Assembly: GCA_963922205.1 (NCBI GenBank) | Contig: CAWUHX010000233.1 | Coordinates: 434,001 to 498,000 of the forward strand | DNA from: Romanomermis culicivorax | Lineage: Eukaryota > Nematoda > Enoplea > Mermithida > Mermithidae | Direction: 5' to 3' | Length of the DNA stretch: 64,000 nucleotides | Shown here: positions 54,002 to 64,000 of the stretch, one piece after another | How the letters are laid out: each line of letters begins with the position of its first letter | Numbering within the stretch: the first letter of the stretch is position 1 | The notes under the pieces: model-generated | The model's input: the letters and a program-made list of their open reading frames with translations, nothing else | What the model was told of the DNA's origin: nothing | Databases searched by the model: none | Program-made: the position numbers and the translations under genes

Positions 54002-57000
54002 TCATATGTCAATTAACTCTTTCCTCACGTCGAATCTGGAGTCGTGTCGCAACAAAAATGCTTTCCCTTCAATATATCTTTTTCGAGCAGACAACTTTTC
54101 CTTCAATTGATCTACCATCACGGATTTATCCTTTCTGTCCAACTTCTGTAGATCGAATCCAACACCATCCTTGAATTCTATTTTCAATGTACGCATTTTT
54201 AGTAGATTTTGATCATGAATGATGACTGTAATTAATGGTGCTGCTTCGTTAGCAAGCATGAAACTCTTCATTATATCGCTAACTGCATTGGTTATGTAGA
54301 TTGCAAAGTCATCTGCTATTACATAATCGAAATTGATCAGTGCATGATCGGGTAAAATGATTGTTTGATTTCTATGTCCCATGAACCTATCAATTTGGTG
54401 TAATGGAGAGGAGCCACGCAAAGATTTTGCGAGGGGCACTACCTTGAAGTTTCTGCCATAATATTCAACTTTTTCGAGGATGAAATCAGATTTACTTAAT
54501 ATTCGTACTGTAGGATATTGATTATTGATCGCCATATCTGATAGTACTATATTCCCGATTAAACGTTTGCTGACCTGGCCATCCGAGTCCTTCGGAGTTA
54601 TTAAAATCACTTTTATAACGAGATTATTGTTTTCTACGTTGGCCAATAAGGACAGGAATTCATTCCCATTTGCTGCATATGTCGACAACATATTTAAGTC
54701 TATAGTGACCTGATGAATAGGCCTTGTGATGTTAATTGTCACATTCCTGAACCACATGTAATTTTCCTTGTGATTACTCGTACATTGGCAAGTGATGACT
54801 ACAAAAGAATTGGTACTATCGATATACTTGACATCCAAATGTCGGGCATCAGTTATCCAAACCCTATTAACACGACCATTGACGAGAAAGTTGTTGTTCT
54901 CAATTTTGATAGATTGGTCTTCATAGAAAGGATACGCCTTCAGGGCGAAATTTTTTTTGACAACAGTTTGAAATAGTTCATTGTAGTAAGGTAAAAATTT
55001 ACCAACAACGAAACGTGTTGTATCGATATAGATGAAAAATTCCTTATTGTAGCGTATATGTGCTCCACGAGCGAATGTCAGATCGAATGATGAAGTAGGC
55101 TCATTTTCCATGTTTATCGAAATCTCATATCCATCTTTCGTAAATTCAATGCTAAAATTTGAATGAACCTTACGCATTTTGAGCCCTGCAACTATATCCG
55201 AAATTCCTATAGACTCCATATAAATTGTATGCTCTATATTGGCTTTGTTTATCAGGTTCATCTTCACTGGTCCTCTCAATGGCCCCGTCAATTTATAGGC
55301 GAACGTGCCATACTGCGCATTGTTGTCGATCAGTGAACAGCCTTGGAAATCAATCAGGGCGTCATATTGGCACAAGGGACCATGGTCAGTAACTTCGACA
55401 AAGTTTAGAAAAGTTCCCCAGCAATTTTGATCTCTACCCAATACGGTATGAATGACGTAGGGACTTTGGCAATCTAGCTTTACCATCAATTGCACTTCAA
55501 TCATAGGTCTATAATCTGTATATATTTTTTTGTAGATTGGATTCCAATATTTGTCATAGAGAGACGTGAGTTCAGTGCCCAAAAAACTATTATAGGCGAT
55601 CTGTTCATAAAAAGGCTTTTTAAGTTCACCATAGTCGTCATTATTGATTGAACATTCTTGCCACATGTTTTCGAATCCCAAACAAATGGATTTGAAGTTT
55701 TTATTCATTCGGTCATTCGAAAAGTGCACGCGCAATTTGATATAACTGAGTATAGGATTGTATTCGTATAAAATGCTCAAAATTTGATACCCTTCGTCAT
55801 TATTTGAAAGATAGTCAAAGTATTGGCGCGAAAAGCGTAGTTTGACGAAGTTGATTTGAGTGACGTTTTTTTCACTTTGTAGACGAACAGAGTAACCAAT
55901 GTGGGAATGAAAGTGATCTATTTGAATTTCAGGTTCCGAATGGCTCATATGGAAGAAGAGTCCTTGCAAATAAAACTCAAATGTACTCCTACCTTCGTGA
56001 ACGGCGACGGGATTGAAGCTGTCGAGCAAAATATTTCGAATTTCATTGCACATTTCTGCCACATTTGTGTCGATATCTTTGCGAAAATGAATCTTGGAGA
56101 CGTGAAATGCCAAGAGACTATTATCTAGTCGGCTGTAGTATTCTATTTTATGCGGTGAAGAAAAATTTTTTACAACGTCAACCTTAGTTTCGTATGTTAT
56201 GTCCTTATGGAAGAGCTTTGTGCTGCATGCTGTTGGATAGCCCCGAATGGAAATAACCAGGGCCGTGTTGGCTTTATGCTCAAATTGACCCAACAATAGA
56301 TCAGGGACCGCGATTGTTCTATTCCCGTAGAAATTGAAGACTATTAATGGAAATGTTGCATCAGCAAACTCTATGACCAATGGCGATTTCTGATTAGCTG
56401 GATTCGAATAGACGACATCCATCGAGTTTGGCACTACAGAGTTAAGCAAACCGATCAAATAGAATCTTATGTAACTGACAGTTTTCGGCGTCATATCATA
56501 TGTATGCAAGGTGTCAATTTCGTCTAAAATCAGTTCGGAAACTGCCGTCAATCTAAGATCATCGCTGAAATATGTCCTAAAAATGTTGCTCAATTTTTCC
56601 AATAAATTTGGTGATGGTTTATTGTTCGAGTTGTATTGACCTCCCAGCCGAATATAGATTGGTCGCCAAAATTCCATAGTATGTGTCATGAAAATGTGCG
56701 GTTCAATTTTTATATGCATATTGTGGGTGATCGTGAGGAACGCTTCAATCTTTACATTGAATTTGAAAGCTATGGCTGCGGAAAAGACGATACCATGCAA
56801 GGAACCATGTACAACTGGATCTGGACTAAAATACAGTTTCAAAGTTGGACTTGTCGATTTTAGTTGCCTGATAAGATCTTGGATCCATTCTTTTACATCA
56901 TCGCGATTATTGGTCAGGAGTTTATCCACAACGTGTAGATTGGCGTCGAGCCATTCAAACTTCTCTACCTGATGAGCTTCTTCATTTTTAACACTGCCCA

Positions 57001-57579
57001 ATTCGTTTCTTATCCTTTCGATGTAAGGACGAACAAACTTATTGCCACACTTATACAAGTCTCGATTGTCTGCATTGATGTCGTAGACTAGATATTCTAC
57101 AATTTCTTCAACAAAGACGTCGCCGTTGAAAATTTTCACAATTTTCTCCCGTTCCTTCATGGACAGATTTCTATTCACTATCTCAGATACTTTATATTCG
57201 AAGAAAAAATTTCGTATCAACATGGTTTTTGTACCTTTCACAGCCGTTGGATCATTGACAATAGTCAACGTTTTCATACCTTTGTTGCCATCCAAAATGC
57301 CGACCAAAATGCCTTCTATTTGTCGTTGAGAACTATGGATGTGCTTGCTGGGATGCTCGCCTATCATCAAGCTCAAAATAGATAATAGGAAAGATGTCAC
57401 ATAGCCATTGTCGAAAGGACTGTACCGATGGAAAGATACATCATTGGCGAAATGTTCGTTGACCAGAAAGTCGAACGACAAAGCATTATGATGGGATGAG
57501 TTCAAGAAGCTATTGGTAAGCTCACTTTCCATCTTGGGGTTCCAATGAACAGTTTTATAATCTAACCTTGAAAAAAACC
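54002..57579 (-). CDS. Large unrecognised protein, 3'-terminal exon (1176 codons from first ATG)
   Basis: The frame is open from an acceptor TTTTACTTTCAG (exon from about 57579) through the first ATG at 57532 to the stop at 54002. The exon is therefore probably internal or terminal, and an upstream exon with the true start may be missing. The protein is rich in beta-type hydrophobic/polar alternation, with no transmembrane helix or known motif that I can see. Many short blocks end in paired aromatic and basic residues. It has a decayed tandem copy downstream (50165-52424), so the family is locally amplified. I recognise no function. The absence of introns over 3.5 kb contrasts with ARFRP1 and suggests a lineage-specific or captured gene. 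Confidence 0.65.
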
Positions 57580-57900
57580 TGAAAGTAAAAGAATCATTTG
57601 AATAATTATAATAAGGAGAAAATGCATTTAAATTGTCAGCTTTTCATTGCATGGAAGTGTAGCTTAGAAAATCCTTCACGAAAATGTATGCGTTTTTCTC
57701 TAGTTTGGAATAATTTGCTAACCAAATACAAAAACGTTTGCATATTTTCTACCATTTATGCTAAAAAAGTGTTTTTATGTGTTTAGTGGGCAAGAAACTG
57801 TAACTATACGATACGATTTTCCAACATATGATTTTATTTGGAAATCTCAAAATGCCTCCTGCAAAACGGCCAAAAAACTGCCACAGAAAAATATAAAACA
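57580..57900. other. AT-rich interval upstream of the large gene
   Basis: It should contain an upstream exon or promoter of the minus-strand gene, but I find no convincing start exon with a matching donor. Confidence 0.4.
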
Positions 57901-57934
57901 TTCATGAAATTATTGCACAAAAATACACTGCAAT

Positions 57935-58325
57935 TAGTTTCAACTTTATTACTATGTCTGCTCGAATACAACAATGTTTTAATCAAAACCCATGCTCAAT
58001 GTTCTATCCTTTCCTCCTGGCCTTATCAAATGCACTTTCGACAAGTAAATGCTCTGCATGTCCATCTGGAAAATTGAGGGTCGTTGATGGTGCCATAAAC
58101 ATTGCTCATGGTTCGATTATCATCTCGATGGAATCCAGATTTGGTGAACATTTGGTCAAATGTGTCATTCTTCATGAGGATGCTCAAGATCAATTCATTA
58201 TCAGCACTGACTTCTTCACTCATCCTGAAATAAATGCAATTCACAACTTCAAAGAAAAGTTTCTTGAAATCCACACTGCCAAAATGCTGCTCGATGTAGT
58301 CAAAACCTGGAAGTGCCTTGTATAA
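57935..58325 (+). pseudogene. Fossil of a gypsy aspartic protease domain
   Basis: The plus strand reads AQCSILSSW in one frame and then KLRVVDGAINIAHGSIIISM, ESRFGEHLVKCVI and DQFIISTDFFTHPEI in another. These align with the protease of the gypsy element ([44 protein letters not shown]). The active-site Asp-Thr-Gly reads KTH and a frame change separates the parts, so it is dead. No other pol domain adjoins. Confidence 0.85.
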
Positions 58326-58329
58326 CCTT

Positions 58330-59298
58330 GCTGGAAAGGTCGCTTGGAATTTGTGTAAGAGGAAAATAGGGACATCTAGTAGAATGTTTCAAGGTTTATG
58401 TAATTCTAGAAACTGAAAATGGGGAGGTGAATTTGGTATGAACAAGAAATAATTAAAAAAATTTCAACATGTAACATACAAAATGGTCACTCTGGTCAAG
58501 TTCAGTACAATCCCATGCAAACCATATTTCATAGTATATAGATTTTTACAAGATTTTACACACATCGCAAACCAATTTCAGACCATTATGATGAGTAGGA
58601 TCTAACGTCTTTACTTGCTAAAATTATATAAAACTTTTTATAACTAGTAGATTTTACAGAAAAAATAAAACTTATTGAAAAACTATAAAAACGTTAAAGG
58701 CTCATTGGATCTAACGATTTTACTCGATTTTTACATATTTGGGGCGATTTCGATGAGAAAGGTTTCCCGAAAACAATGTTTCAAGCATAGGTAATCATCC
58801 GAAAAATGTGCCCCCTTGCAAAATGTAAAAATCGAGTAAAACCGTAAGATTTTAAGAGTTGCGCTAAAATCTAAGATTCAAAAAGTAGAATTCAACAATC
58901 TAACTCACAAAAATTGTACAAAAATGTTATGAAAATGTAAAATTTAGAATAAATCGATACTGTGTGACTGGTGCCTCAGCTGTTGACTGTAGTCAGTCAG
59001 ATGGCCATTTTATCTGGCATTGTTTAAAAAATTTTTTACATCACCAGAGGGTCAAATGATTTAACGGTTTATGAAATACAATATTGACCAGTACATCTGG
59101 TCATTTGATACCATCAAGTATGTCAGTCGTTGACCATCTAGTCTACAAAAATTTATTTCGATAGTTTTCTGCTTTGTCAAGCAGTTGGTTTCTTTTGCTA
59201 GTTCTTGACAAGTCTTACCTTACATTTTGTATTACAAGTAAAACCATTAGATTTTAAAAAGGTCCCTTAGGACAGGATCTAATAATCTAGTGAGTAAA
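58330..59298. other. AT-rich interval without recognised features
   Basis: Phrases such as GGATCTAACG and AAAATCGAGTAAAA recur a few times, hinting at an old repeat. No gene or RNA is seen. Confidence 0.4.
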
Positions 59299-59560
59299 GG
59301 CTCATCTATACTTCGTACGCAAGGCTTGCCTTGCGTGCGTTGCTTACGTTGCGCTGCTCGCGTTACATTGCTTACGTTGCGTAAAAAAACTGACGCAACG
59401 TTTTTTCCATACTCGGACTTTGTGGCGCAATGGACGCAAGAATTATGGTGCAATCAAAAACTTGCGAATCAAATTACAATTTTGTCCAGCAAATTTATAA
59501 GTATTTGAGCCAAAAATAGTACGCCTCTTCAAACAAAAACATTTGAACTAAACTGAGATT
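59299..59560. repeat. Third copy of the GGCTCATCTATACTTCG arm
   Basis: It has the same orientation as the arm at 32996 and matches 37340-37644 in reverse complement over its full length, from GGCTCATCTATACTTCG to the end of the TTTGAACTAAACTGAGAT stretch. The expected TTAA before it reads TAAA. Confidence 0.8.
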
Positions 59561-60770
59561 GTCGTGCATGGGAAAATAAAACGACGAAAATTAAGCTGCG
59601 TAGCTTGACGATTCATCGCGCGTTTTAATAAGAGAGGTACGGGACGTGGAAGAGCATGCGGAATGCTAGAAATGGAACACTCGGAGTGTTAGACAAAATT
59701 AACGCAATGATAATCGTAGGCAGGAGATTGACGGGCTCGAAGAGAGCGCTATGTCAAAATTTCCAAGGTTCTTCCCTCAGGTCCTCAAAGGTTTTCGGAT
59801 GCTGAAACTTGGGCCATATTATCTTAACCTTTTAGGAGTTTCACCCGATTACTCAAACTATTTTCCAAATAGTTTGACTTTTCCTATACAACTCACTCGA
59901 AACACAATTCACCAATGTACAAAATCACTGCTTCAAACTCCAAACCTCTCCACACAAACTGACACAACCGTCTGGCTACAGTACAAACGATCTCAATTGA
60001 AAACATTTTCACAATTTCTTCACATCGTAGCCACGCCTCTCCCTGGGTCTCGTCACAATCTTCCTTTTCTTAACTTGCCGATCTTTTACTCGAAAATGAC
60101 ACGAGCTTTACAAATACGTCAAATCGCCCCACAATGCTCCTCCCCATTTCGATGTAAATCGCCTGAAGCAATTTGAAGATGTCATAGGTAGTTGATGTTT
60201 TGATCGTAAAAGAGCATTTAGCTCATTTTTTAGGTGGTCTTCTTCTTTGACAGCTTGTGTCATTTGCACTTCTACGCTGTGGCCCACTACATAAACAAAT
60301 AAACGAAGAAAATGTTAACGATATTATCACAAATGTTAAGGCACAAAGTGATGAGCAGATCAAAACTAGTATTTTTTACTGAGAACATTTTAAATTTAGA
60401 GATTTGAAAAGAGAAAAGATTCTAGTGGAAAACAATAGACTAGTGGAAGAAACGAAATGCGTTTAGCATTGTGATACTCATTCTTCTTTCAAATCATTCC
60501 GCCGGCCCAAACCCACGACCTTTCGGCAGGACTTTAGTTGGAGTTTTGCTCCCTTTCAGAATGCCAGGCCGAGGCATCTGCAGTCCTTGACTTGTAGTCC
60601 GCGCTCCTGGGGCTAATTCTCATTGCGCAGCTCCCAACGATATTCATATTCCAATAACCCGTGTTTGAGTTGTTGCAGTTGTAGTCATGGCAATGATCAG
60701 TGCCAGTGTCATTTGATATTTCGGAGGTATAGCCAGTTTTGTCAGCATTATTGCGTCTTTACGTTTCTTT
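59561..60770. other. Interval with unsupported open frames
   Basis: A 141-codon plus frame (59751-60176, starting MSKFPRFFPQVLKG) has no recognisable motif and no homologue in the window. It could be a fragment of a retroelement. 60480-60610 has a weakly tRNA-like sequence (CCCACGACCTTTCGGCAGG). Nothing else is supported. Confidence 0.35.
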
Positions 60771-63700
60771 TCTTCGGCTCTTTTGTCCATCTCCATTTGG
60801 TATTTGCGATGAATTTCTCAAATGATGGTTTTTCTTTCTTCAGTAGCCGGATAATTCCGCGCTCTCGTGTCGGTCAAACATTGCGGAATGTATCATAAGG
60901 CCATCAAGTAAGAATTATCGGTGGTCTTGAAGTCCTATGCTTGACGGGCGTGGAAAACGAACAGCGTAAGCTGTGTTATAACGATAGCATTTTTGGCGCC
61001 ATAGTATTTGTAGTAATCGCACATCCAGCTTAGGAGAACTGCGGTGAGTTCTTCCGTACAGTGTGGATCGCGATGCAAATATTGTGTTTGAAAATAGTCA
61101 GGGAAGTCCTGAGCTATTTGTTGCGAAGCCCCGGTGGCTTGTGGTAAAATCATGGGATCAAAATTTAAATAGGCGCGATTGAAATAATTTTTTATAATTA
61201 CTTCATTGGTGGTTCGCGGTTGTATTTGGGCCATTATAGGTGCAGTAGGTACACTAGGGTACCGTTTTTTGGGTGGCGTTCGTTGTTTGCCAAATCGCCA
61301 ATGTGGTATTTTGTTTTCTCGCACGATTCGTTGCTGTTTTTGTTGAATGCTAGCCACTTCCGCTTGTTGTCGGTTCGTCGATCATTTTTTCAGAGTCAGC
61401 CATTGGAGGCTGTTGACTCTCTAACACTTCTTTTTGCAATTGATCACACTTTAGAGCCCTGGCCCATTCAATTTTCTTTTGATGATCTTTCGAATCGCTG
61501 TGATGTTCTCGCCCATAGTCTCGATTGTGATGATATATTCTCGGATGCTCATTTGATGTATATTCCTTGTGTCGATATTTTCAGCTATCATAATCATCAC
61601 TTTCCTTTCGTGTAGAAGACCGTGAAGGTCGTTCTCGCCTTTTCGAGTCAGTTTCTTTTCCTTCTCTACTTCTCATATCTTCTCTTGAATCGCAATGTTT
61701 CTTCGATGGTGGCACATAGTTTGGATCTTCTGGATGAGATTCCAGATAATGTTGGATTGTTCGTAATTGCTTATTGATCACATTTAGTCTTTGGAATAAC
61801 GAAAATTGATAAGCTCTAATGTCCCATATCGGTTTGCCATGTTCATGGCATAGCCGATCTTCCTTTACCTCCAAGATAGGAGTTCTGCTGTCTGTGCTGA
61901 CAGGCATAGAGGTTTCTACCTCGTGTTTTTTCGGTATTTTATATTGCGTCAGAATTATGCGTGGTGGTATCATTTTTGAATCGGTATCATCTTCGTCTTC
62001 CATTTGTGAGACATCTCTCATTGACGAAGTTTTTACTAATGTGGCTTTTTCTCGTACCTCCTGTTCTCTAATTGAATCTAACTCATATTGACTATATGAT
62101 AGATTCTTAGATAACGGTGTTAACGAAGATGTAGTTTTGGCTGTTGTCATTGGCGCGGTAGTATCGGTTCGCGATACGTCATCTTCATTGCTATCAATCT
62201 GTATTATATCAGTTTCGGTAGGGATTTCAGTTTTTACCACGAACGATTCATTAGCGATATCTTTTATCAGTGATTCGATGGCCATTGCCATTTCTTTATC
62301 GAATTCAGTTTCCGCGCTAGTTTGAGTAGGAGCCTGAGTAGGCGTTTTTGTCGAGCTTTCTCCCATCAGCATAGTGTGTGGATGCACTGGTAGATTCGAA
62401 CTCATTGTCAAAATGTTGTTAGGCAGAAAAAAATGAGTTGCTGGCATTTTCGAGATGTCAAGATTGGTGAGTTTTACGAAAAATAGTAATAAGGGTTTTC
62501 CTTATACTTCTTTTTCCTCAATAAAGTGGTTTTGTTATAGAACAGGAAAACTGTCATTTCCAAATACTATAGGCCACATGAAATATCAGTTTGCCTACAC
62601 TGGTCATTTGTTATCGCTGCGAATTTTTTCGACTATGGGTATACGACTAACCAATTCAATCAATTCTAGTACGAAGGTACCGTCACGTTTTATCCAATTT
62701 TTTTCGCAAATGAGATCGATATCGATGCTTTTGCGTTTTGCCAATAGTTTTGGAATTTCGTTTTTGATTATTGCTCCCAATTCCATTTCCGAATGTGGAG
62801 AGCAAACATGTACTGCTAACGGCATGGTTCCTCAGATGGTGCTCATCCATTTGTTGTGATTGGGAACCGAGTATAGTGGCGTTAAAAGGGGCGTTTCTGC
62901 ATGATAATCAGATTTAATTTCGTATATCGGCCAAGTTTCGCATGGGCCATATGTTGAGAATGGATCGCTTACAACCAAATTAAAGTTTTTATGTTTCATT
63001 TTGTCGCTCATACCCATATTTTTGTCTATTTCGGACAGAAATAGGAGTGAGATGATCGCACCGACAGCATGATGAATGCTGGTTACGTCCTTAGAGTGTA
63101 GAGCTCTGTCTATTACTTTGGTACATATATTGGCATCGTCATATGGTTGGAGTTTTCCGTCGTCTGTCAAGGACGACGTGTTCAGCTTGCTACCCTTTAT
63201 AGACGATAATTTCGAAGGGTGCATTTTTTGACTTAGGGATTTAGTGGTGTGTTCCACATTCGGGTGATTATACAAGCAGTAGCGCAAACTCAAAACCTTG
63301 TAATCATAAAATATGATTTGGTTCAACACTAAAATTTCGTCACGCATGATCGCGTGTAGCATACTTTTCAATAGTGTCGGATCTATGACACTGAAAGGGC
63401 CCTTTTCATCGCCGTCGCAGTCGACGTTCGCGTTATCGTACAGATTTTGAGTTGATGAAACTATCCACGAAACCGTAGCATCCGTACGCTAAGAACATCA
63501 AAATCGCGTAGTATGTGTCTAGTATCGAGTAGGTTATAACCTGCTTGTCGGGTTTGCCAGCTTGGGGGATTCTGTCGTTCGCTTGCGGGAAGTACAGCGT
63601 GAAACGCTCTACATCTAACATGAATGCATTGGCGACTATTCCTTTTAATTTTTTATTTTCTGGGCAGAGGCCTATGAGGGGTGCTCTTTCCCATTTCTCG

Positions 63701-64000
63701 GGCCATGCTTCGATGTTTTCCAGTATGATTTGGATATCAACCGAAATACTGGGAGCGAGCACGTTAGAGTGTGTTTTACGGGTGTCAGGTGAATAAAAAT
63801 CGGGTCTGTGCATGTCTTTCAAGCATTTCCAATTGTCAGCCTGATGGAAACTGATGACAATGGTTTTCCGGGCTGACACGTATTCATAGAACGCAGTCCA
63901 ATCATCGGGAGTAGCCACTAGGGCGTCAAACACAATAGTATGTCCAGTCCAGAATCCAAGCTGAACAAATCTAGCGACATGAGCCCCGTTTTGATTCTGT
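60771..64000 (-). pseudogene. Diverged, broken homologue of the gypsy ORF3 (runs off the right edge)
   Basis: Minus-strand frames follow ORF3 in order. The edge to 63433 gives FVQLGFW, ATPDDW, VISFHQADNW and YSILDTYYAILMFLAYGCYG, against [23 protein letters not shown] and [20 protein letters not shown]. 63371-62832 contains AIMRDEIL against AIMRDEVL. 62447-61581 is an acidic Ser/Thr-rich region ending in an Arg/Ser/Glu-rich stretch. 61357-60935 has NEVIIKNYFNRAYL and LTLFVFHARQ against [14 protein letters not shown] and [10 protein letters not shown]. Near 60800 there is IHRKYQMEMDKRA against [16 protein letters not shown]. Frame changes between blocks indicate decay or unrecognised introns. 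Confidence 0.8.
63433..64000 (-). pseudogene. RNase D-like domain of the diverged ORF3 homologue (5' partial)
   Basis: The frame is open to the window edge. Motif II-like HQADNW and motif III-like YSILDTYY (Tyr-x3-Asp kept) are visible. Motif I would lie beyond the edge. The domain is the best-conserved part of the homologue together with the C-terminal block. Confidence 0.7.

Noticed and set aside
54002-57579. Assignment of the large protein to a bacterial toxin-complex or viral polyprotein family
   Set aside because: Only vague compositional similarity. No diagnostic motif could be seen, so no function is assigned.
59751-60176. A 141-codon plus frame
   Set aside because: No motif, no homologue in the window and no splice signals. 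Length alone is not enough in this sequence.

Overview
The window is eukaryotic and most likely nematode. The evidence is short (about 50-66 nt) GT-AG introns, T-rich 3' splice acceptors sitting on or just before start codons (as in spliced-leader trans-splicing), interstitial arrays of the nematode telomere hexamer TTAGGC, and an AT-rich host background crowded with transposons. The retroelement proteins remind me of the mermithid Romanomermis culicivorax. That is an impression from memory, not a search result.

Layout. 1-3.5 kb: repeats, then a complete seven-exon ARFRP1 (Golgi small GTPase) on +. 3.5-30.3 kb: one UBE2S gene (E2 of the APC/C) on -, tail-to-tail with ARFRP1. It has five small exons spread over 26.8 kb because introns 2, 3 and 4 are filled with nested transposons. 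Intron 4 (14.9 kb) holds a full-length 14.17-kb Ty3/gypsy LTR retrotransposon (4243-18412, minus strand, LTRs differing at three sites, TATG target duplication) inside an older terminal-inverted-repeat element. Intron 2 (9 kb) holds nested inverted-repeat elements and a dead 1.87-kb hAT transposon. 30-41 kb: dispersed repeats, a candidate solo LTR, telomere-like repeats and a long pyrimidine tract. 41.1-41.4 kb: two well-spliced exons of a small unrecognised protein with possible peptide-amidation sites. 41.5-43 kb: tRNA-derived SINEs. 43.55-44.85 kb: an intronless muscarinic-like GPCR. 45-50 kb: foldback elements and diverged LTRs. 50.2-57.6 kb: a tandem pair of large unrecognised genes on -, one intact over 1176 codons and one decayed. 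57.9-58.3 kb: a retroviral-type protease fossil. 60.8-64 kb: a diverged, broken relative of the gypsy element's third ORF.

Most notable system: the gypsy element carries, downstream of integrase, a ~1600-codon third ORF instead of a recognisable envelope gene. Its N-terminus reads as an RNase D/WRN-type 3'-5' exonuclease fold, followed by Pro-rich, Arg/Ser-rich and conserved C-terminal regions. A second diverged lineage of the same ORF lies at the right edge of the window. The second main result is that UBE2S keeps its APC/C-binding C-terminus (LRRL) on an exon now 14.9 kb from the previous one, although the ancestral intron can be reconstructed as about 50 nt.
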